DNA from: Siphlonurus alternatus
Lineage: Eukaryota > Arthropoda > Insecta > Ephemeroptera > Siphlonuridae
Assembly (NCBI GenBank): GCA_949825025.1
Contig: OX463780.1
Span: 26,006,118 to 26,070,117, forward strand
Reading direction: 5' to 3'
Length of the DNA stretch: 64,000 nt
Part shown: positions 44,201-56,200 of the stretch, one piece after another
Layout of the letters: the number at the start of each line of letters is the position of its first letter
Position numbering within the stretch: position 1 is the first letter of the stretch
Position numbers and translations under genes: made by a program
The notes under the pieces: model-generated
Databases searched by the model: none
Seen by the model: the letters and a program-made list of their open reading frames with translations, nothing else
Told to the model about the DNA's origin: nothing

Positions 44201-47200
44201 GCGTCATAAACATCACATTAAAGCGAGTCTGTATGTTCGAAGACACAACAAAATTCCGTATAAGTACGATCCTAATTGAGCCCCTCAACAAGCAGGAATA
44301 TAAAATATAGCCTATTTAATTCGTTTACATCGAGATGCTGCTAGAATTGAACATAAAGGTGAGAGCGGGCGGGTTGCAAGTTGTGTTCCCGTTATTTGCT
44401 TGCCGTACTAGTCAAGACAATGACGTCACAGCCTTGACCCAATGTTTGAAAAGTCACATAGAGCATCAAATAAATCAATGCCAAAGGTTAATATGAACAC
44501 ACGGTGCTTACAGGTGGTGAGGTGGAACAGGGGGATGATAAATCAGTATGTCAGAATTTGCATGACAACAGCACCAATGAAAATATAAACAAACATTAGC
44601 AAGGACATTACCGAGATTTACAGTCATTGTATTTTGTTTGCCGTATTGCAAAGCAATTATTCCTATATGAAACTGTATCGTGCTCTAAAACATAATAGTC
44701 TGAACACTTTAGTTCACTTTTTACGCTACGACGGTACCGTATTAAACAACTAAAATTATTATTTATTATGGAGCATTGACCCTTACATTGCTACTTGACT
44801 TCCTTACATTCATTTCTTTAGTATAATATATCGTGATTATTTCTCATGTGGGCGTTCCTGTATATTTTAGTTTACGTATAAAACGAAGGACATTCTGCAT
44901 TGAATTTATTTACAAGGTAAACGACGATGACGAAATTCAAAATCTGCTGATGTTAAATAGAAACGCTTGTAATTTACATAAGGTGATGAAATAAAGATGT
45001 TTCTCACCTGAAAATTATATTACCTTGAATTGAAAAACTTATTCATTTGCCAGGTTAATTTCTCACGCACTTTTTTTAAAACGAAAACTAACGTATTTGT
45101 ATAACACATTAAAAAAAAAAAGCTTGCACGACATAAAAACTTTGGAAATCAAGAAGTGATGGATTTTTTTTTTTTTAACGCTTGCTAAAACTTCATGATT
45201 GTGCACAGAACGGATCTGATTAAAGGCATACAGGCCTCAAATTACAAATTAGATAGTCACCAAGTGGGTTTAGAGTATATAATCAACATTCGCATCATTT
45301 TTTTCCGCGCGTGATGCATCCGTGCGAAGTCGCAGTTCATAGTAAGAAATTTAGTCCTTGATGACGTCATGAAGTCCTTGATGACGTCACAACTCAATGC
45401 TAATCGGTGCTAGCTGTGAGTTGTGACGTCAGCAAGGACTTTCTTTGTAGCGCGACTTCGCACAGACGCACCGCGCGCATGTAAAAATAATACGAATGTT
45501 TATTATAAACTCGAGCAACACTTAATGTCTGTCTAATTTGTAATTTGAGGCCTGTATCCCTTTAAGGCTTAAAATACGTCAAAATTGTAAACATATATAA
45601 AAAAAAAATATTTTCAGAATCAAACATAAAACTTATTTTTTTTATTCACTACTGCAATTGTTTTAACGTGTGTTATTTCACTCTAAAGGGGTTTCACTCG
45701 ATTGCAGAGACAAGCGCACTTCAACTCAATTAATGTTATCAGTATAGGTTTAAGTGCATTTTACCTTCTCCTCTACAATTGGGTGCTCTCCACTAACTAA
45801 ACTACAATATAAGTTAATTATGTTAGCTGCGCCATAACTTTGGTTGTACTTCAACTGATCCAGTGTAATCGCAGCGAGAGGAAGTGGCGCGGATCAGTAC
45901 CAGCAGAGGTCATCCGCCTGCTCATGAGCGATGTTTTTCTCTCCGCACTGAGGCCGACACGGACGGCAATGTCACGTCTGAGGTGGAATGACGGGCAAAT
46001 GTCGAGGCTAATGGCCAGCGTCGCTACACTGTACAATAATATTTGTCAGCAATCGAGAAGACTGGGGATCAATTTAGTTTATAATAATAATAATTAGAAT
46101 GTTGTCACGTTGTCAGCAATCAACAATGCTTAAGAAAACTCGAAACTATTAAAAAAAATTATTCCTATATAAATAAAAGAAATCAAAAAATAATGTGACT
46201 GATTTTTTGTATAAAAATATTTTAGCTTCTTAATTGTAATTTTGTCAGCAAACCTTTTAACTCCAATTAATTGACATTTACTATAATTGAATTGTCATTT
46301 AAAAAGTCACAATGGGGTACTGACCGGTATTTGAGTTAGCAATACTAGTAAAAAGTACTGTGAATTCTATGAAGAACGAGCCCTATTAGAGCACTCTACG
46401 ACAATTTGCTGATTTTATATGAATTTTTAAAACTTTTTTTGGTGACGTCATACCATTGAATCTTAAATGGGGAAATGCATCAGTTACCATTGCTAAAATG
46501 AAAAGTTATTGAAGTACGAATTTCAAACCTTCATTATCGTGATTCTAGTACCTGAAAACCTTGCAAATGAAGTTTTGGTTACATTTCAATATTAAGTATG
46601 GGATTTGGCAATGTTAACTGATCTATTTTCCCATTTAAGATTCAATGCTATGACGTCATTTTTTAGAGGTTTTAAAAATTCATATAAAATCAGGAAATTG
46701 TCGTAGAATGCTGTAATAGGGCTTGTTCTTCATGAAATTCTCGTGCCTTTTGAAATATTGACAAAAACTTGAAAATTTTTTTTTGGTCAGTACCCCATTC
46801 ATGACCTTGTATATAATGTATATTATTGTCATGTTTATCATGTAACTAACTACTAGTAGACAATATTTACAGTGTATATAATACAGAGTACAGTATACAG
46901 AGTGCATGACTGTCTTCTCTTCTGCTAGAATGTGCAGCCGTATTTGGGTCGTGACATCCATTTGCATGCAGAGCTCACTCGAAGGAAGCTAGCTTTTACC
47001 GTGATGTTTTGTATGCATGGATCTCTTGTTGTCGCAGCGAAATAATCGTCATCAAACGTAATAAAAGAGGATTTCACTGTCATCATCGTGGGGAGGGCAC
47101 GGACTTTGTAGCATGATGATATATATTAGCAGCATCACGTTGACGGCACACATTGGTAAATAATGACACAATTCAATCATATAATACTTGTACACCGTAT

Positions 47201-50200
47201 GCGAATAAATAAATGAAAAATAAATATGACACACCAGCAACGTAAACAAATTCTACGCAAGTCTCTGAATATTTTTACGATGGTGTCGGTGATATTTGCA
47301 TTGAGCACCACAGTTAAAGTACCGACAGTCCGAAAAGGTCGTCTTTATCATAAACTATAACTCCAAGTTTGCCTTGATGCTAACTTATAGGTGCGGAAAT
47401 GAAGCAAGAGATACGATCGACACCTTGTTTCTATATCCCTGGGCCAACGTTATCACGGGTTAAATCGCCTCCTTGTATGTACAGTATGCAAGGCACGCAA
47501 ACCAAATAGTTTACCTCGACTTTAGAGTACAGGTACGTCAAAAATTTTCCATCGCAGATAAATAATTCAGTAAATATTGAATTTTGATTATTTTATTTGC
47601 TAGATAAAAATTGTAGACGGTATTTGTTTGATTACGTAACATAAATATATGGTGAAATATTCGAGATTTAGTTTCTCTAATTATGACAGCAAAAAACACT
47701 TCTAATTATTTTAATTAATAAGAGGTATTAATATTTTTTTCAAGCAACCTACTATTATTACGGAAGGTATCAAAATGAAACTACAAGCAAACGTCATTTT
47801 ATTATGAATGTTTTTTTAGTGTTTCTTCATTATTTACAATATTTACACAGCGTTAAGCTAAGCAGGAACTAAGCAAGGAAACAGCGGAACTATCACTTTT
47901 GGATAATCACCGAAAAATTACCGGAGGATCGGAGGATTGCTCGACAAATCGAGATTACATTGTTGGCAATAGAGTATACAGTATAGAGTATGTAGAGATA
48001 TCATCAAGAGAAAACAAACGAATTAAATTATTATAATATATTTTTATTACTAATTTTTTCGTCTAGAAAAATAAGCCCAAAACTTAATACCATATATATT
48101 ATATATTTTTTTTTTGTTTCTAATATTAGGGAACACACGATGTTTTTTTTCGTTCGAGAATTAAAATCGTTTTTATCATGAAAACGAATTTGCAACATGT
48201 TTTGCCATGAAAATTGATTTAAATCCAAATGTTTAACGTGACTCGTGTTTGTTTCAGGAGTCTGGTCCGAGCGTGTGCGCGCTGCAACAGTCGCCCCAGC
48301 AGCTGGTGTACAGCCTGTACAACCTGGTGGCGCTGACCGAGCTCAAGGGATATGCCATGATGCAGTTCTCCTGGATGATCCTGCGCCAGTACGAGAAAGG
48401 TACTACCGTATTTAACAGCGTACGCTTGACTGGAGAGGTTGCTACGTTATCAGTTGTTGTTTTTTGTAAAGAAGGCGCAGTTTAATTTTAAAAAGTTACA
48501 AGATATTATCAAAATATTGCTGTTTTATGTAGGAAAATAATGGAAACACAGACGGCAATAATTTACAAAAAACGTCAAAATATTAAAAGGACATTTTATA
48601 AATATGCTGCATTCACAAATTTTGAAAACAAATTATAATGTAATATTCATTAAATTATTGTTAAAATAAAATTGATTAAAAATCAATTAATCAAGATCAT
48701 TTTGATAGCTTGAAGATGGACATCTTTCTGTATTTATTTCGTTCAATCACTAATGAGTTTCTATAAATTTTTGCAACACCTAATGCAAAGAATTAATAAA
48801 AAAAATATTATTATTATTATATTTATTCAGAAAACAGACTACAGATTAGGTAATCCGATTATATAAGAAATTAGATATTTTAGAAAATACAAATAGATAT
48901 ATAATCTTTTCATTTTGCAGGCAACTTCACTGCTGAGGCGGACCTGATGAGACAACGTACGGAGCAGCGTTCACTGGAGAAAGCCGCTGCAGCTCGCGAG
49001 GCCATGAGCTCAGCGAGTCGCATTGTGTGGGGCTGTGACCCTAAGTCCCACGAGGAGAACACGACCTTCGTACAGCTTACTGAGCTTCTGCAGGGCCACG
49101 TCCAGAACGAAGTGGACCTTAACCCACAGCAGTCCTGCCGAGAGAACTGCGCCTACTACTCCTACGCCAAAGTTCACGGTTGCTACCACAACCAGTACTG
49201 CTCGAAGTCTCGTAAGTGTGGAGGCCGTCTGTTCAACTGTCAGTTCATCGACTCTGACGCCTGGGTGTGTCCGTCAAATGACGCAAATCGTCGTTATGAC
49301 TGGATTGAGTACGAGAATGGTCGAGTCTTGGGCAAGAGAGATTCTTGTTCTAAGGGTAGTTCCAAAGTGGACAGCTGGTGGCGCTGGCTATTCTGGCATT
49401 GTTCCTACTGTTTCTGCGTCTGTGACGAGCAAGGAATCAACTCTGACCGTTATTTCAGTCTACGCCCAGTTATCTCAGATGTCTCCTCTGGAAAGGTAGT
49501 CACAGGAATCCGCTTCATTAAAATCAAAAGGGTCATCCACATGCAGATACAGGAAGGAAAAGTACTACCACGAGGAGCAGTTGAAGAAGCCTCAATTCGC
49601 TGGAGACCGGTGGACACTTTTAGAGTAGAAAATGCAGCTCCTGGTGTGGACTATCATACCATGACCTACGAACAACGAGCTATGGACCTCGATGACCTGA
49701 CTGCTCCAGACGGATACGTTCTGACTGGGATCAGGTTCCGTCGTATCGGCACACATCTTAACCCAGAGATCCTAGCTACTCCTCTTGACATTGAGACTGG
49801 AACACTACGACATGAGGGCAGTTTATGGCTTGGTAACGACAACACAGATGCTGCAATCTCAGACCCAAGAAAACAGCTAAATATACGTTCTCCAGATGTG
49901 CCAACTCGTAGTCCTATGCCTTCAGAACCCGACTCTGTGACTGACCAATACGTTCTCTTCACGCACTCTGACATTAGCAAGGACGCTGCACAAACCACCA
50001 TTCCATTCATAGATGCTCAACCTGTAGCCCCATCCCCTCCAATCCTTCTGGCAGGTGCGGGAATCTACCACAAGGGACGTAGCGGCTATGGAGGCTTTGT
50101 TGCAATTCGTGTCATCACCTACGACTTCTCTAGTCACTTGGGCTCGAATCTAACCAGCAGCACGACCCAAATTGATACAGAAATATTACCAGAGATTGAA

Positions 50201-53200
50201 GGTCCCAACATTGTGTAGTAATATATTAACATTTTAATGTAAGGACTTTAAGGCTATTTTTTTGGCCATGTGTCATTTTCATGTATAACTTATCTTTAAT
50301 TGTAATAACTTTTTAGAGAACTTAATAATCAACGAAATAGTAATTTTGATGTGTAATGTGAAATAACTTTAAGTGTGTGCTATGTAATCTCTAATAATAA
50401 TAATAAAAATATTTAAATGTAAAAAAGTATTTTTTATACACACCACATTATATCAAATGTCTAAAAAATTTTAACATTCTGTATTTTTTTTTTAAATTTA
50501 TTTATATAAAAACAAAGTTGTTTTAATTCAAAACCTGTGTAAATTATGCTTAGTACTTAATAAGCACTATTGAAATAAAAAAAAAATTAACATTTATTTT
50601 GTGTAAAATGTAAAAAAAAAAAAAAAAAAAAATTCTTGAGATATTACGCCAGATAACTTTTGTATCAGTATGCCTACACATTTCGTTGGTTTAATTAAAT
50701 AAATTATATTAATAATAATTAAAAGTTAATTAATATTCTGTTTTGGTGGAGTTAGCAAAAAAATTATTTCAGTTAATTACATCAGTTGTGCATATAATAT
50801 ATATCAATAGTGAAAGAGTTTTCCTTGCAATTACATACTAGAGGTATTGCAGAACAGACTGTACAAATATTGACCTCATCAAAATCTAGCAATGCAGACA
50901 GTAGAAATAATAGAAATTTCCTAGTTATATAATATAGTACCTCCAGTAAATGACAAAACTCCGTACCATTAGATTGAATAACGACAGTAAATTCAATAGA
51001 TATCATCACTACACAACAGTATAGAAAAGACCAATAAAATGACATGACCTTTAATACAGCCATGAACTTGCAATGGCAGGTAATTATTTTTAATATACAT
51101 GTAAGTGTTATAGTAACCCTCACTCATCTTAAATTCGTCAATTTACCACAAAGAAAACAAAAATTAACTTTTAATATTGATTTGCGCACGGTAGATCTAA
51201 AAAGAGCATATAATTTTTTCTATATAGCGATTAATCACCTAAACATAAATACAGTATAGCACCCAAAACAAATAACCATTTCCAACATAGCAATAATACA
51301 AATCTGTGCAATGAGAATCCAGCCTTTCAACAGTTTTATTTCATTTCTTCTTCTTCTTTTTTTTTTTTTTATGCAAAAGCTAGAGTCTCCATTGAATTTG
51401 ACCCCCAGGCTGAAAATATGATTCTCAGTGCACTACAAGTTAACAACAAGTAAAGTTTCCTACCTGGACTCGCAGGGGGTGCATCATCATGAGGTGAAGG
51501 ATGTCTGGCGAAGGAAGGCAGTCCGCCAGCGCCAGTCCCTGTTGCTTCACTGCTTGGCACATGAACACCGAGAAGTAGCGGTGCAGAGGCAGGTGGAATG
51601 ACACCTGGAATGTGTCGCTCTGCAACAACAGCAAAAACATGACTCAGTTTAATGTGGCAGGTATGCAAGGATATTAGAAAGCAAGGGGACTTCTTATAGA
51701 TAATAAAGAGGAGAATGCAGAAGTATATAGTTTTGAAGCAAATCTGACCATCAGTATGTACTTGAAATGGCACAGCTGTTGGTCAAATTTGCAATAGCAC
51801 TATTGATTTATGAACAGCATTATGGTAGGTAATGTTTCATTTATTTCATTTCAAGGTCAAGAATTTTACAAATTACTGACTTTGAATTTATTTCCTTAAA
51901 CATAAAAAATTAAAAACAACTTGCCATGACTTTAACCCATATGAGAAGTTATAGAGGGCATTTGTGGATCAAACTGCAATTTCATTCTGAGGCAATAAAT
52001 GATATTTTTATTGTATGTACACTCCTTAGCTCTGAAAAGTTCCATTCTGCAGCCTTGTTAATCCCTATGCCTTGAAAGTATATTAGGTCTCTTCGTAAAT
52101 ACACAATCGGAAAGAATCAATTATTTGTGATGAACCTTATGTTCCATGTACAGAAGGTTCATCACAAATAATTGATTCTTTCTGATTGTGTATTTACGAA
52201 ACAAATCTATTGTATGTTATACATACGGGGCATGGTGATTAACGAGGCTGCAGAAGACAACCTTTCAGAGGTGAAGAATGTACATTAAGCTATATTTAAA
52301 GTACAGTACTGTACAGTACTGTATCAACAATGTATAAAGGCAATTTGTTAAATCTGTTTTAATTTTTTTTAATTGTTACTAAAATTATAACACTATTCTA
52401 GTACTAATGGAATACAGTAATAGAAATATCACTGGTATGGTTATCTATTTTAAAACTATCACAATAAGGACTTCTAATTTCACCAATAAAATCTCACCAT
52501 GCTGGGGTCTGTGAAGTTGACAGCATCCAGCCAGTCCTGCAGGGCACTGATGCAGCTCTCGAGCACCCGCTTGGTGTGTCCCACCAGCGAGGGGTCTGTC
52601 AGATGAGACACCATAGACCACATGGGGTAGGCAGACGCCTCCAGCTCGGCCGAGAATGCAGCATAGTACGTGTTTGGTTCAAACTCTATGTGATTTAACA
52701 CCTCCCGCTGGTTTACGTTCATCCCTGTAACACGAGGAGACAGTCAATTAGCTTGTTGATAATAAAGCAGAAGTTGAAAAGAATTTATAAGGTAAATGTT
52801 GAATTAAGACCTCAGAAGTTCTCAATGATATAAATGAACCTTGAGGGCAAATTGCTTTATAGTTAAAAGGAATTTCTCTTAAGGCATGACAGAAGGATAA
52901 AAGTTATTTATTTTTCATAAGGTCAATGTCCTTGATACAGTACTGCATGAAGTTGGTTTCTTATTTTCTGTATTAGAGCAAGACAGGTTAGGTATTCTGC
53001 CAGTATCAATAATATTTTAATTCTTGTTTGTTTTTACACTTGGCAGGAAATTTTATAATTTTTACATAGGTACATTCATATGAAATGTCCTGGCCCCTAG
53101 AGGTGTAAAAATACCACCAAGTAAGAGTTTGTATAAAAGTTAAACAAGCAAATGCATGTTAATTCCTTGCATAACTCTGGCATAAGTAAAGGTAATTCTT

Positions 53201-56200
53201 AAGTGATGATAGAACACCCCCTCTGGTCATTACTTCTAACTTTTATCCCCAAGCAGGCTGCTAGGACCCTTACCTTGGAACATTGAGAGGAAGGCAAACC
53301 ACATCTCAAGAAGGCTATCATCACTCATGAACTTGAGGGCAACTGCCTTGTGAGAGAGCACATTGTTGAGATCCGACACCAGAGGCCAGTAGCAGTGCTC
53401 CTTCATCACCTGGCGTCCGCAGTCCACCACGTAGTGGAAGTTCTTGTCTTGGTCTGCAAGGGACCATACTTTAGTACAACTATTATTTTTTTTTATATGT
53501 TGCAACTACAATACCATATCATTTGTAGTTTAATGTTAATTTAACCAGACAGATGGTGGAACATTTGCGACACTGTACACTTACAATATGAGAGACTAAC
53601 GCCATACTGTATTCAACATTCTGGGTATTGACTGTAAATTCTGATTTATCCATTTCTTATATTTGTTATACAATTTCTTTAAAAAAAATCTGAATCTTAT
53701 TAATATTTTTGTCTCAACCAATAAGTATATTTTGGAAATGGTTATTTTAAAAAAAAAAAGTAATTAATTAAAACTGGAAGCATAGCCCTCTGGTGGAAGG
53801 CCAAGACCTGACCGCGCCCACTTTTCAATAGCCGTCCTACTGAGCAGCAGGTTTGCGTGTAATCAAATGGGAGAGGACTTCACTTTGGTCGCGGTTTACG
53901 ACAATTGCGCTGTGTGCTAGAGTTCTGAAAATGAAACTAGTTTAACTCTAATATAGTCTAATCTTGCGTAACAACCTTCTTTTTCACGCAAAACCAATAT
54001 TAATACACTCTAATTAATCTTTTATGAACCCGACTTCTGTTACATCTGCGCATGCGCGAAGCCGCGAAGGAAAAAGTCAGTTTACTGGCGATGACGTCAT
54101 ATAAACATTGAAAGCCTTTCTTCATAGCGAGTGACTTTCACTGTACTTAATTGCAATTTTTTTTACTTTGTATATCAAGTAAAGTTATTTACTACATCGA
54201 AAATAATGTATGAAAGTTGATGCAAGTACTTTTTTGTATTTTAATTATTCCGTGACGTCATGATACATATCCAAAGCTTCGAAGATATAACCCAAGTTCC
54301 CGCCCTGACTTTACCGTAATATTTCTCAGGTAGTATATAATATTTATCAACTAAATAAAATAATCAGCACGCAGGAGACTACATTAAAGTAGTATCGCAC
54401 TACAAGGTACCTTCAATAATATCAGGTAATTATTTTTAAAAAAATTTTTCCTCCCCATTACTTTGCGTGTTATTTTTTAAATTTCAGACGGCTAATATCT
54501 TGACAGTTGACGATCGCCCCTGCTGGTCTTGGCCTTCCACCAGAGGGCTATGCTGGAAGTAACCCTCTACTTGCATTAGTTACTTTTTATTTATTCACAT
54601 TAAATACATCAACACCAAAAATTTGTTACATCTCACCATGTAGGGTGTTCTGGATGAGGATCTTGCTCATCATGTACTTGAGGCTTATCACCATCACATG
54701 CAGCAGATTTAGCTTCTCGGCCATGCGGAACGCCAGTCCCTCGTTGGAGAACAGCTGGACACTGACGTGCACCACACGATTCGAGAGAGCGTCAGGGTCA
54801 CTCGAGCGCTCCAGCATCATTGAGATGCGGCTGTAGTGTAGCACAAATGCCATCGTCAGCGCCTCCTGCAAGAACCATATAGAATTAGACACTGTGACTT
54901 ATATAATAATAACAGTATTTACAGATATATTCAAGGTCTTCAAGACTACCATAATAGTTCATAATAAATATAAAATTGATGGACATAAATTATAATTTAT
55001 GAAAATAAGTTCAGTAAGCTACACTAAGTTTTAGTTTAAGCTCGGAAATGGCATCACTTTGACCATTGTCTGCTTCCAGTTACAGGCTGTAAGTGGAGGA
55101 AGAAATAAAAACAAAAAGAGATATGTGATTTTCAGCTTTAATCTAAGGCTAGAAAGACTGCAGGCAGCAAGAAAATTGGAAGTTAAGTATTTGATTTGTA
55201 CAATTGTATAAAATCTTACAATTACTGTACGTAATTCCTTTATTTTACAATACTTTAAACAAATTACGTTTGTAGAGAAACCAAGTTATCAAGTATTTCT
55301 AATATAAATATAGGATAGTAATCACAAGTTTCTCCTTTTATGGGAGAACCTGACTTTGTAAAGGTCAAGCAAGTATTGTACCTTATAGTCAGGGTCAGGC
55401 AGCATGTTGAGCAGAAGGCACACCATCTTCTGGGGGAATTCAAACTTGACCGTCCAGAAGACAAGCTCCTCCAAAAAGGTGAGATGAATCAACTTTTCCT
55501 GTAGCGATGGGCAGTCTGAAAATAATGTTGCTTAAATCAGTACAACTGTCTCATATTATGTCCCTGATTGGTTATAAATTATTCAATGTTTACTCATTAA
55601 ATAGCATACCACTAAAAAAATACAGTTAAAATTTGCATATAAAATTCATTCGAGTCCACATAATATTGCTATCAAGGAGAAAATATTACAAAACACAATG
55701 TTTTAATTCTTCATTAACTCTGTACTATGTATTGCTAAATATTTAAATAAGTAAAATAAATATTAAATTTCATCTCAAATATTTAAAGTTTGATGCTGTA
55801 GCATTAACTAGAAATACTAGAATTAAGTAAATAGAGACTTAGCTGATGAATTTGAATAGCCTATCTTAATTTATTTAAAGCAAACATTTCTTTACAACAC
55901 ATGCTAAATTCTGAGCTACACTTTTCTGATAGAACTGGCTAGAGTAAATTCAATGGAGGATGAGCTCTAACAATAAAAGACCCATCTCACCCTTATATTC
56001 ATCTGGAGGCTCTGGATTTGGCAGACTCTTAACTGCCTCTTCATATATCTTCTTGCTCTCACGCATGAACTCTGCAAATTCAGTTTCGCCAGACTGATAC
56101 TCTGTCAGGTTCTTGTAGACCTGTACAAAACAATAGCAATTAACACACACTCGAACAAAGTACATGGACTTGGCAAGAGAGACGGTTAACATGAAAACTA

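Larger units (their letters stand above)
43955..48257. other. Intron of the nested gene (within UBR3 intron 10)
   Basis: This 4.3-kb AT-rich intron contains MITEs at 45220-45565 and 46311-46802 and a GC-richer open segment at 45864-46070 (see the separate entry). A TGACGTCA site outside any MITE lies at 44421-44428. No other exon was recognised. Confidence 0.5.
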
